From Streptomyces asoensis (GTDB taxonomy: Bacteria; Actinomycetota; Actinomycetes; Streptomycetales; Streptomycetaceae), in assembly GCF_013085465.1 (NCBI RefSeq), contig NZ_CP049838.1:8556001-8620000 (forward strand): a DNA stretch of 64,000 nt. Direction: 5' to 3'. The translations under genes and the position numbers were made by a program. How positions within the stretch are numbered: the first letter of the stretch is position 1; each line of letters opens with the position of its first letter. Shown here piece after piece: positions 55,298-63,295 of this stretch. The notes under the pieces were generated by a model, which ran no database searches, was not told where the DNA came from, and saw nothing but the letters and a program-made list of their open reading frames with translations.

Positions 55298-55316
55298 TCC
55301 GACGTCCGACCCGCAC

Positions 55317-55348
55317 AACGCCCGGCCGGTGGACCCGAGCCGGGCGTT
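55317..55348. terminator. Bidirectional hairpin terminator
   Basis: AACGCCCGGC and GCCGGGCGTT form a 10-bp stem with a 12-nt loop between the convergent P450 and flavin monooxygenase genes. Confidence 0.75.
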
Positions 55349-55449
55349 CGGCGTGCCTGGTCCCGCACCGTGATGCCCCCGGGCCGTGAACACGGCCGTC
55401 ACGGGTTCTCGGGCAGGGACCCCGTCCGTTCACTGCCGGCCGGGCCCGG

Positions 55450-57057
55450 TCACTGAGCTCGCGCGACCGGGGCGCCCAGCAGCTGTGCGCGCAGTTCGTC
55501 GACGAGAGCGGTGGCACCACCCGGCCCGGCAGTGCCGAACACGTGGTGGTCGGGGCGGACCAGGACGTTCGCCGCGCCGAGTCGTTCGAGACACGCGTGG
55601 TAGACGCCGTCGACGTCCCGTACCTCGCCGGGCCCGGCCGGTGAGCCGGGCGGCGCCAGACGTACCACGCGGGTCCCGAGACCGGCCAGGAACGCCCCGT
55701 GTGCGTCGCTCAGCCCGGCCGGGTCCTCCGTGGTGATCAGGACGAAGCCGGTGCCGATGAGTTGATCGAAACGGCCACGCACGCCGTCGGCCTCCACCGT
55801 GCCGGCGATCAGGACTTCGCCCGCGCCACCGCACCCGCCCGCGGCCGGCCGCAGCAGCCCCTTCGTCAGAGGCTCGGCGGCGGGTGGGCCTTGTTGCCTG
55901 CGGCCACCGCCGTTGGCCAGGATCGCAGCGTCCCGGTCGGCGGCCGCCGCCGGGTCGGTCACACAGATCACCCGGCCCAGCTTGACCGAAGCGGTGATCG
56001 ACGCCTTGGCCTGGAGGCGGCGTTCCAGCGTGTAGGTGTCGAGCAGCCGGTCCGGCGCCCGGTCCGTCAGCACCAGGTCGAGCTTCCAGGCGAGGTTGAC
56101 GACGTCCCGGATGCCGGCGCACATGCCCTGTCCGGCGAACGGAGGCATCAGGTGGGCGGCGTCCCCGGCGAGGAAGACCCGGCCCGAACGCCACTGGTCG
56201 GCCCACATGGCGCGGAACTGGTAGGTGGTGTTGCGCAACAGCGTGGCCGTGGCCGGAGTGACCCCGTGCGGGGCGAGCAGGCGCCATGCGGCCTCCGTGG
56301 TGTCCAGCTCCGCGGCGCTCTCGCCCGGCAGGCGCATGAACTCCCAGCGGCGGCGCCCCGGCCCGCTGCCGACCATCGTCGTGGGGCGTGCCGGGTCGCA
56401 CAACTGCACGTTCGTCGGGACGAACTCGCGGGGCGTGTCGAGCCGGACGTCACAGAGCAGCCACTCGTAGGAGAAGCCGAGGTCGGTGACCGACACGCCG
56501 ATGTGTTCGCGCACGAAGCTGTTGGCGCCGTCGCAGCCCACCAGGTACCGGGCGGTGAACGTGCGCGTCGCGCCGTCCTCGGTGACCGCGGTCGCCGTGA
56601 CGCCCGAGGGCGTCCGGGTGATGTCCACCACGCGGTGGCCCACGTGCGTCCGGACGCGCGGGAGCGTCGCCAGCCGTTTCGCGAGCAGCTCTTCGAGCGC
56701 CGGCTGGTGCATCGTGTTGGCGTCCGGCCAGCCGTACCGGCCGGTGCGGCTGAACGCGATGTCGAGCAGGGGCCGGTCACTCGCGCCACGCCACTGGTAG
56801 CCGGTCGCCGGCTCGGAGATTCGGGCCAGGTCGTCGCCGATACCGGTGGCCGCGAGCAGGCGTGCGGTCTCCCCGTCGAAACTCGTCGCGCGGGGCAGCG
56901 GATAGGGTTCCGGCCGGCGCTCGATGACGCACACCCGATGGCCGCGGTCGGCCAGCAGGAGGGCGAGTACGGCGCCCACCGGGCCCTGGCCGACGACGAT
57001 GACGTCTGTGCCGGGGGTGTCCGGAAGGGGTTCGGGCTGATGCGGGGTGCCGGGCAT
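55450..57057 (-). CDS. FAD-dependent aromatic hydroxylase (Rif-Orf19/MhpA-like)
   Basis: 535 residues from the ATG at 57057, with GGAGG 9 nt upstream. FAD motif VIVVGQGPVGAVLALLLADRG at about residue 19, the second FAD motif GRVFLAGDAAHLMPPFAGQG about residue 290, and the DG motif in YLVGCDGANSFVRE. It belongs to the phenol hydroxylase/3-(3-hydroxyphenyl)propionate hydroxylase group. In naphthalenic ansamycins a homologue (Rif-Orf19) oxidises the AHBA ring so that the naphthalene ring can close, which matches the RifA-like PKS here. Other aromatic hydroxylations remain possible. No box was found in front of it. Confidence 0.9.
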   Translation of the reverse strand: MPGTPHQPEPLPDTPGTDVIVVGQGPVGAVLALLLADRGHRVCVIERRPEPYPLPRATSFDGETARLLAATGIGDDLARISEPATGYQWRGASDRPLLDIAFSRTGRYGWPDANTMHQPALEELLAKRLATLPRVRTHVGHRVVDITRTPSGVTATAVTEDGATRTFTARYLVGCDGANSFVREHIGVSVTDLGFSYEWLLCDVRLDTPREFVPTNVQLCDPARPTTMVGSGPGRRRWEFMRLPGESAAELDTTEAAWRLLAPHGVTPATATLLRNTTYQFRAMWADQWRSGRVFLAGDAAHLMPPFAGQGMCAGIRDVVNLAWKLDLVLTDRAPDRLLDTYTLERRLQAKASITASVKLGRVICVTDPAAAADRDAAILANGGGRRQQGPPAAEPLTKGLLRPAAGGCGGAGEVLIAGTVEADGVRGRFDQLIGTGFVLITTEDPAGLSDAHGAFLAGLGTRVVRLAPPGSPAGPGEVRDVDGVYHACLERLGAANVLVRPDHHVFGTAGPGGATALVDELRAQLLGAPVARAQ

Positions 57058-57167
57058 GTCCAGAGGCCTCCGTACCGCGACAGGTGATGCGGCGGGCAAC
57101 GGCTTCGGAACGCTACCGGCGGCCTGCGTGGCGTTGTCAAGGCCCGACGAGGGAGGTGATCGTACGA

Positions 57168-57212
57168 CTGTCAGGCTGGGGGATGCTGGTGCTGCCGCGG
57201 TCGGCGTAGCCT
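57168..57212 (+). promoter_or_regulatory. Variant LuxR-type box plus -10 upstream of the LuxR gene
   Basis: CTGTC-N8-GGATG occupies 57168-57185 and TAGCCT follows at 57207-57212 after 21 nt. The expected transcript starts near 57219, about 410 nt before the chosen start codon of the regulator. It suggests that the regulator activates its own gene. Confidence 0.6.
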
Positions 57213-57228
57213 GACGGCGGCGCACGAG

Positions 57229-57246
57229 GTCGGTGCGCGCACCGAC
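57229..57246. promoter_or_regulatory. Perfect 18-bp palindrome in the luxR leader
   Basis: GTCGGTGCG followed by CGCACCGAC lies about 10-27 nt after the expected start of transcription. It could be a repressor operator or a leader hairpin. The rest of the 57247-57629 stretch looks non-coding, with many A/T third positions in the only open frame. Confidence 0.5.
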
Positions 57247-57629
57247 AACGGGGGGGATGACGTCGAGAAGCCATGGAAGCCGCTCCTGCCCCCGACGCGG
57301 TGCGCAGTGAAGCCCTTCGGGGCCTGCCGCTGTGAGCGGTGACACAGACCGGGCGGTCGCCGAGCCCTGACCCGGGCGCAGCCGCACGGGGAAATGTGCC
57401 CGACCTGCTGTCCCGCTCCGGCGTTCAGGCCACAGCCGCTGCGGGTCGGCCGGCCGAATCGATTCACCACACCTTTGTGTGCGCATGCGACGGAGCGCTG
57501 CGCACAGCACCTCACCGGTGGCTCCGCAGGGTCTTCCCACAAGGAACCGATCGCGGTCCGGCCGGTCTTGACGCGGCGTCGACAGCGGGCGCCGGTCCCA
57601 CCGCATCGTTCGTCGAACTGGGGGAATCC

Positions 57630-58967
57630 ATGGTCGGGCAAGCACGTGAACTGGATGCCTGTGAAGAATCGACACTGCCGGCCTGCGTCGTGCCCGACTG
57701 CGTCACCGCCGGAATCCTGACCCGCGCCCACGAGCGCTGGCAGCTCGGCAGCCTCAGGGGTGCCATAGCCCTTGCCGAAGAGGCGGTCGAGGCGGACTGC
57801 GACCGCTGCGACAGGTGCTGTTCCGTCTACGCGGGTCTGCTGCTGACACTGTTCCTGGTGGGCATCCGCCACGTGGAAGAGGCAGCGGACCTCCAGAGCC
57901 GGCTCCTCGCGTCGCCGGAAGTGCAGGACGACCCCCAACTCGTCGCGAGTTCCATGCTCGTGGGGGCGAAGGTGGCGCTTGCCGCCGGTGACTACGCGGA
58001 CGCCGCCGCGCTCGCCGAACAGGGCCTGCGCCTCGCGGCCGAGACCGGCCAGACCGCCTGGACCCCGATCGGGAACCTGGTGCTTGCCACGACGACTCTG
58101 CGCCGGGGCGACATCTCCGCCGCGCTGCACTACAGCGGCAAGCTCGAGGAGGACGCGATGTTCGCCCGGGAGATGTTCCCGATCGGACAGTCCGCGTGGG
58201 CCGTCGTGCAGGTCGGCGAGGCGGGCAAGGGGCGTGACAAGGCCGCGGCCCTCGCCCGGGAACTGCTCGAGTCCGAGACCTTCACCCGCCGCCTGCTGGT
58301 GGCGGAACCCGCGGCGGTGCCCTGGCTGGTCCGGCTGCTGCTCCGGGTCGGCGAGCTCGGTCCTGCGCGTGCGGGAGTCGGTTTCGCCGAGCGGCTCGCC
58401 GCCGAGAACCCGGACGTCGCCTCGGTCGGCGCCGCCGTCCTGCACGCCGCCGCACTGCTGGAGGGCGACCTCGACAAGCTGCGGCGTGCCGCGGAGTCCC
58501 ACACCGATCCATGGGCACGCGCCTCGGTGCTGGAGGACATCGGCGTCCGGCTCTGCGAAGGTCGGGAGGAATCTCCTGAGGCGGCGGGGCACTTCGAGCG
58601 CGCGATGCACGCCTACACCCGGATGGGATCGCTGCGCGACTCGTCGCGGGTCATGAGCCGGTTGCGGAGCATCAACGCCAGCCCACGCTCCCGTGAACGG
58701 TGCCGGCCGCGCAGCGGCGTCCGGGGACTGACCGACACGGAGTACGCCGTGGCGAAGCTGGTCTCCCAAGGACTGACCAACGGCGAGACGGCGGAACAGC
58801 TGTTCCTGTCCCGGCACACCGTCGCCTTCCACCTGCGCAAGGTGTTCCAGAAGGTCGGGATCAAGTCCCGGCTCGAACTGGCCGTCAGCTGGAACGAACT
58901 CGACACCGGCCCCGTCGGCCCGGCGGCCGTCGACGTCACGCCCGTACCGAGCTACAGCCGGACCTGA
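57630..58967 (+). CDS. LuxR-family transcriptional activator (RifZ-like) with helical-repeat domain
   Basis: 445 residues from the ATG at 57630 with GGGGGAA 5 nt upstream. The frame stays open to 57339, but that part has poor Streptomyces codon use. The C-terminal helix-turn-helix is LTDTEYAVAKLVSQGLTNGETAEQLFLSRHTVAFHL, a LuxR/NarL DNA-binding domain. The N-terminal 350 residues are alpha-helical, TPR-like (GSLRGAIALAEEAVEADC, GDYADAAALAEQGLRLA), with a Cys-rich CDRCDRCC segment. No ATPase or receiver domain is seen. It is the only regulator in the ansamycin region and the best candidate to bind the CTACC-N8-GGATG boxes, as RifZ does for the rifamycin cluster. Confidence 0.88.
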   Translation: MVGQARELDACEESTLPACVVPDCVTAGILTRAHERWQLGSLRGAIALAEEAVEADCDRCDRCCSVYAGLLLTLFLVGIRHVEEAADLQSRLLASPEVQDDPQLVASSMLVGAKVALAAGDYADAAALAEQGLRLAAETGQTAWTPIGNLVLATTTLRRGDISAALHYSGKLEEDAMFAREMFPIGQSAWAVVQVGEAGKGRDKAAALARELLESETFTRRLLVAEPAAVPWLVRLLLRVGELGPARAGVGFAERLAAENPDVASVGAAVLHAAALLEGDLDKLRRAAESHTDPWARASVLEDIGVRLCEGREESPEAAGHFERAMHAYTRMGSLRDSSRVMSRLRSINASPRSRERCRPRSGVRGLTDTEYAVAKLVSQGLTNGETAEQLFLSRHTVAFHLRKVFQKVGIKSRLELAVSWNELDTGPVGPAAVDVTPVPSYSRT

Positions 58968-59002
58968 CGGGCGCTCGCTCCGCGCTCGCGCGCCCGCCCT
59001 GC

Positions 59003-59974
59003 TCAGCCCGGTGGAACACGGCTCGCCAGGGCGGCGGTACGCGCCGGATCCCGCCCCAGGACGCGGGCGAGGGCCACGGCTCCGTACAGCGACGTGAGCC
59101 CGCCCCGGCACGATGCCCGGACCGGTGGCGCGGGCACACCCGGTCGGGCCAGGGCGTGCACATGGTGCGCCACCATGTCGACGAAGCCGGGCAGCCCGGC
59201 GGCGAATCCGCCTCCCACGACCACCAGTCCAGGGTGCATCAGCTCCCGGACGCCGGTGACTGCGAGCGCGATCCGGTGACAGGTGCGGTCCACGGCCTGT
59301 ACGGCCCACGGCTCCTGGTGCTCGAGGCCCTCCCGCAACCGCCGGTACGTCACGTCGGCGCCGTGCAGCAGGCTCGCCCGGGCCAGTGTGGCAGGGCCGG
59401 AAGCGGTGGACTGGAGACAGCCCTGCCGGCCGCACCGGCAGGGCGGACCGTCCGGGTCGGTCACCACATGACCGAGTTCGAAGGAGCCGCGGCCGAGGCC
59501 GGGGAGCGGGCCGGCGCCGGAGGCGAGGCCCCCTCCGATGCCGGTCCCGACCCCGACGTACAGCACGTCGGCGCAGCCGGTCGCCTCCGCCTCCGCCAGC
59601 GCGGCCAGGTCTCCGTCGTCGGCCCAGCCGAGAGGCGTGTCCGGGAACAGCTCTGCCATCGCGCAGCGGACGTCCAGGCCGATCCACTCGGGTCGGCTCG
59701 GCCAGACCATCACGCGGTCGTCCGGGCCGACGGTGGCGGGCAGCGCGATGCCCACGGCGGCGAACCCGCCCGGAACCTCCCGGTGCAACAGGCCGACCTC
59801 GGTGGCCAGCCGGGCCATGTCAGCGGCGACACCGCGGCCGTGCCAGCGCGCGACGCGCTCACGGACCTCCCCGCCCGGGGTCTCCGCACGCAGGGCCACC
59901 TTGGTGCCGCCGATGTCCATACCGAGCCAGGCCGCCGGCCTCCGGGAGCCGGCAGCCGCGGAAGGCGGGTTCAT
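59003..59974 (-). CDS. rifN: ROK-family kinase, kanosamine kinase (RifN-type)
   Basis: 323 residues. The ATP-binding DIGGTKVALR lies near residue 20, and the ROK zinc motif is CRCGRQGCLQSTASG near residue 190. In AHBA biosynthesis RifN phosphorylates kanosamine to kanosamine 6-phosphate, which enters the aminoshikimate route. The ATG overlaps the stop of the phosphatase gene; order and coupling with rifK-L-M support the assignment over a general sugar kinase. It is the last gene of the AHBA operon and faces the LuxR gene, 35 nt away. Confidence 0.92.
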   Translation of the reverse strand: MNPPSAAAGSRRPAAWLGMDIGGTKVALRAETPGGEVRERVARWHGRGVAADMARLATEVGLLHREVPGGFAAVGIALPATVGPDDRVMVWPSRPEWIGLDVRCAMAELFPDTPLGWADDGDLAALAEAEATGCADVLYVGVGTGIGGGLASGAGPLPGLGRGSFELGHVVTDPDGPPCRCGRQGCLQSTASGPATLARASLLHGADVTYRRLREGLEHQEPWAVQAVDRTCHRIALAVTGVRELMHPGLVVVGGGFAAGLPGFVDMVAHHVHALARPGVPAPPVRASCRGGLTSLYGAVALARVLGRDPARTAALASRVPPG

Positions 59975-60636
59975 CCCAGGCCGCCGACCGGACCCGGAGG
60001 ACACCAGGCCAGCAGATCCGCGGGAGACTTCAGGACCAGGTCGGGCCCGGCATCCAGCAGACCGTCCTCGTCGACCGTCGCCCATGTTGCCCCGGCGGAG
60101 GTGACGCCCGCGCCCCGGGCGCTGTGGACGTCCGCGGGAGCGTCCCCCACCATGATCGTCTCCTCGGCCCGGGCGTCGAGCAGCCGCAGGGCCCGGAGCA
60201 CGATGTCCGGCGCCGGTTTGGGGCGCGCGACCTCGTCGGATCCGATCACATGGTCGAAGAACGTGACGAGGTGCAGGGTCTCCAGCAGCGAGCGGGCCCG
60301 CACCCCGGCCTTCCCGGTGGCCACGGCGAGCCTCAGCCCGCGGGCCCGCAAGGTCTCCAGCAGGTCCACGATCCCGTCGATCACCGGGACCTGGTCGGCC
60401 AGCCGGTAGCTCTCGCGGACGAACGGCTCCTCCATCTCCGGCGGGAGGCCCATGATGCGCATGATCTCCGGAAAGTACAGGCCCTGGTACCGCTGGTACT
60501 CCGCGAACGGAGCGGGGCCGTCACCGACCACCTCGGCGTACGCGGCGGTGAAGGCCCTGCCCATCACCTCGTGGCTGTCGACCAGGACGCCGTCGAGGTC
60601 GAAGATCACCGCGCTGCGTGGTGCGACGGTCGTCAT
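59971..60636 (-). CDS. rifM: HAD-family phosphatase (RifM-type)
   Basis: 221 residues. HAD motif I is AVIFDLDGVLVDSHE, motif II lies in AVATGKAG, and motif III/IV are in KPAPDI and MVGDAPADVHSARGAG. RifM proteins are beta-phosphoglucomutase-like phosphatases of AHBA formation, thought to release kanosamine or another dephosphorylated sugar. Start and stop overlap with rifL and rifN by 4 nt each. Confidence 0.9.
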   Translation of the reverse strand: MTTVAPRSAVIFDLDGVLVDSHEVMGRAFTAAYAEVVGDGPAPFAEYQRYQGLYFPEIMRIMGLPPEMEEPFVRESYRLADQVPVIDGIVDLLETLRARGLRLAVATGKAGVRARSLLETLHLVTFFDHVIGSDEVARPKPAPDIVLRALRLLDARAEETIMVGDAPADVHSARGAGVTSAGATWATVDEDGLLDAGPDLVLKSPADLLAWCPPGPVGGLG

Positions 60637-61721
60637 CTCTCACCTGCCTTGAACTCGGCCGGCCCGGCCGGCACCAGGGACGTGGCCGCGGCAGCGTAGA
60701 TCGCTTCGATGGCCATGACGATTCGGTGGGCGCCCTCGATCGCCCGGCCCCGGTACGAGGGCAGCGTGCTCAGCGTGGAGAGCTGACGGTCGTACTCGGC
60801 GCCGATCGGTTCGACGGGCACCGGGATGTCGCTGCTCTCTCCCGCCCGGACAAGGGTGATCCCGGGCCGCTGTACGCGATGGGGGCTGAACCCGAAGGTG
60901 CAGCGCAGGGTCGCGGTTCCGGCGGTGCCCTCGACCCGGATCGTGGTGACGTCGTGCGTCGCGCCGTGCGAGGCCCAGCTGGCCCGGAGCCCGACGGAAA
61001 GGCCGCCCTCGGCCGCCAGGAAGGCGCGCACGGTGTCCTCGACGTCGGCGGTGACGTCCGGGGCCGGCGGGTCGTGGCGCCAGGCCGCCGCCCAGCCGGC
61101 GTCGTTCACATGGTCGTCCGTGGTGACCGCCGCGATCTGATCGAACGTCAACGGGCCGACCACCGCGTCGAGTACGTCGAGGAGGTGCCAGCCCAGGTCG
61201 AACAGGACCCCGCCGCCCGCCTGCGAGCGGTTGGTGAACCAGCCCTTGGCCTGCGGCACCCCGCGGGCCCGGATCCAGGACAGGTCGACATTGCGGACAC
61301 GGCCGAGTGCCGGGACCAGCCGGGCCAGTTCGGCGACGTCGGCCCGGTGCCGGAAGGCGCTGCCCGCCAGCAGGGGTGCGCCGCCCCGCCGTTCCGCGTC
61401 GGCGAGGAGTTCGGCCTCGCCGGCGGAGAGACACACCGGCTTCTCCACGAACGTGGCCAGCCCGCGCAGCAGGAGGTCCCGGGCTACCGGGGCATGGGCG
61501 TGGTTGGGGACGGCGACGACGGCGAGGTCGGCCTGCCCGGTGTCGAACGCGCCGGGATCCGCGAACGCCGGGCGTCCGGTCGTGGCGGTGAACGCGGCGC
61601 GGCGCGCCGGATCGGGGTCGGCGCCGGCCACGACGTCGTAGCCGGCGTGGGCCAGCAGCCGGGGAAGCCAGATCTCCTGACCGGACCAGCCGAGTCCGAC
61701 CAGGAACGTACGTACGGTCAT
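60633..61721 (-). CDS. rifL: Gfo/Idh/MocA-family oxidoreductase (RifL-type)
   Basis: 362 residues. The NAD(P)-binding strand TFLVGLGWSGQEIWLPRLL is at the N-terminus, the EKP motif in FVEKPVCLSAGEAE is near residue 95, and the substrate-domain motif GGGVLFDLGWHLLDVL is near residue 170. RifL-type oxidoreductases act with the AHBA synthase-type transaminase to make a 3-keto and then 3-amino sugar on the way to kanosamine. It overlaps rifK and rifM by 4 nt. Confidence 0.9.
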   Translation of the reverse strand: MTVRTFLVGLGWSGQEIWLPRLLAHAGYDVVAGADPDPARRAAFTATTGRPAFADPGAFDTGQADLAVVAVPNHAHAPVARDLLLRGLATFVEKPVCLSAGEAELLADAERRGGAPLLAGSAFRHRADVAELARLVPALGRVRNVDLSWIRARGVPQAKGWFTNRSQAGGGVLFDLGWHLLDVLDAVVGPLTFDQIAAVTTDDHVNDAGWAAAWRHDPPAPDVTADVEDTVRAFLAAEGGLSVGLRASWASHGATHDVTTIRVEGTAGTATLRCTFGFSPHRVQRPGITLVRAGESSDIPVPVEPIGAEYDRQLSTLSTLPSYRGRAIEGAHRIVMAIEAIYAAAATSLVPAGPAEFKAGER

Positions 61722-62878
61722 CCGGCGCGCACCAGCTCGGCCACGATGGCGGCGGCGTCCGTCAGCGCCGGTACGGAGCCGAGCAGCGTCCGGTGGTGCA
61801 GCCAGACGCAGTCCGCGCTGATGGCCTCGGCGTTCGGGCACCGCGCGGCCACCTCGTCCACCGTTTCGTCCGGGGCGTTGGCCTCCCAGAAGGCGTCGGT
61901 CCGGTAGACCGCGCGGAACGCCGCGAACGCCGGGAGCCCCGCCTCCACCAGCCGGTCCACCAGGGCGTTGCGCCGCTCCTCGGACCAGCCGGGCAGCCGG
62001 AACATGGCCATGTAGTGGGGGTTGCGGTCGGTGCGGTCGTCGTCGGCCTGCGGCTGGACGCCGGGAATGTCGGCCAGCAGCGCGGACAGCACCGGCCACC
62101 GCTCCTCACGGACCGTGATCTGACCGTCCAGCCGGGCGAGTTGGGCGCGCAGCACCGCGGCCGAGAACTCGTTGAGCCGCATGTTGGTGCCGGCCACCTG
62201 GTGCAGGTAGTGGCGGTCGGTGCGGGGGCGGCCGCAGGAGTGCCGCAGGAACGCCCTTTCGTACGTCTCCTCGTCGGGGAAGACGAGGGCGCCGCCTTCG
62301 CCGGCGGTCATCAGCTTGCCGTTCTGGAAGCTGAACGCGGCGATCGACCCCAGTTCCCCGACCCGCCGGCCACGCCACCGCGCTCCGTGCGCGTGCGCCG
62401 CGTCCTGGAGCAGCGCCACGCCGGCGTCGGCGGCCAGCTTCTCCAGCCCGTCCATGTCCGCCATCAGCCCGGCCATGTGCACGGGCATGATCACCTTGGT
62501 GCGCGGGGTGATGGCCGCGGCCGCCGCGGCGACGTCGATGCAGTACGTCCCGGGGTCCACGTCCACGGGCACGCTGACCGCGCCGAGCCGCTGTACCGCC
62601 TGCGAGGACGAGATGAAGGTGAACGCGGGCACGATCACCTCGTCGCCCGGGCCGACGCCCATGGTCTGGAGGGCGAGCTCCAGCGCATGCGTTCCGTTGG
62701 TGACGGCCAGCGTGTATCGGGCACCGTGGTACTCGGCGAACTCCTCCTCGAAGGAGGTCACTTCACCGCCTCCCATGCGCCACCACTGGCCCTGTGCCAG
62801 CGCACGTTCGAGAGCCTCGCGTTCGGTGTCGTCGAACTGGGGCCAGGCCGGGAAGGTCGGTGCGGGCCGGGGCTTCAT
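61718..62878 (-). CDS. rifK: 3-amino-5-hydroxybenzoate (AHBA) synthase (RifK-type)
   Basis: 386 residues, within two of RifK. This PLP enzyme of the DegT/DnrJ/EryC1 family has its Schiff-base Lys at position 188 (FSFQNGKLMTAGEGG), the same number as in RifK, and the family segments WRMGGGEVTSFEEEFAEYHG and LQDAAHAHGARWRGRRVG. It aromatises aminodehydroshikimate to AHBA and, with RifL, transaminates a keto sugar. The ATG at 62878 follows GAGGAGAG. It is the diagnostic gene for an ansamycin or mitomycin-type pathway and heads the K-L-M-N operon, transcribed from the boxed promoter at 63038-63082. Confidence 0.95.
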   Translation of the reverse strand: MKPRPAPTFPAWPQFDDTEREALERALAQGQWWRMGGGEVTSFEEEFAEYHGARYTLAVTNGTHALELALQTMGVGPGDEVIVPAFTFISSSQAVQRLGAVSVPVDVDPGTYCIDVAAAAAAITPRTKVIMPVHMAGLMADMDGLEKLAADAGVALLQDAAHAHGARWRGRRVGELGSIAAFSFQNGKLMTAGEGGALVFPDEETYERAFLRHSCGRPRTDRHYLHQVAGTNMRLNEFSAAVLRAQLARLDGQITVREERWPVLSALLADIPGVQPQADDDRTDRNPHYMAMFRLPGWSEERRNALVDRLVEAGLPAFAAFRAVYRTDAFWEANAPDETVDEVAARCPNAEAISADCVWLHHRTLLGSVPALTDAAAIVAELVRAG

Positions 62879-63037
62879 GCTGGCTACTCTCCTCTTGTCT
62901 CCCGCCCGCAACGGTGGGTTCCCTCCGAGCAGCCTCGGCCGTCCACCGTGGAGAGGGTCCATGTCCTGCGCCGTCTCGCGGACCGCCCCGGAGCATTCGG
63001 CAGGGCATCCATAGGCGAGGTGATCGAGTGTCGCTTC

Positions 63038-63082
63038 ACGGTAGGCAGCCGGTCGCGGCCGTCGCATCGCACGACCTGGTAG
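63038..63082 (-). promoter_or_regulatory. LuxR-type box plus -10 for the AHBA operon
   Basis: On the minus strand CTACC-N8-CGATG occupies 63082-63065 (one mismatch). TACCGT follows at 63043-63038 after 21 nt. The leader to the rifK ATG would be about 150 nt. Confidence 0.7.
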
Positions 63083-63151
63083 TACCCGGCCGGGGGACCA
63101 CCGCGGCGGGGCGCGGACCACCCGTACTGCGGCCTCGAGGGGGAGCGCGCA

Positions 63152-63196
63152 CTACCCGTGTGAAGGATGCCGGGGCGTCCGCCGCGAGCCTACGGT
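63152..63196 (+). promoter_or_regulatory. LuxR-type box plus -10 for the P450 at 63296
   Basis: CTACC-N8-GGATG occupies 63152-63169 (exact) and TACGGT lies at 63191-63196 after 21 nt. The start should be near 63203, about 93 nt before the P450 ATG. With the divergent AHBA box it explains most of the 417-bp gap 62879-63295; nothing else was recognised there. Confidence 0.75.
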
Positions 63197-63295
63197 GGCG
63201 GGCGGGCAGCGGAATCCCGCGCCGGGACGGGCCACCGGCCCGGCGGCGCGCGGAGGCTGCCGATCTCTCACCCCCGTCGCGGAAGGGCCCGGATC

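Noticed and set aside
57339..57629. Upstream extension of the LuxR gene to a GTG at 57339
   Set aside because: Third codon positions are unusually A/T-rich and there is no good ribosome site; the ATG at 57630 has one.
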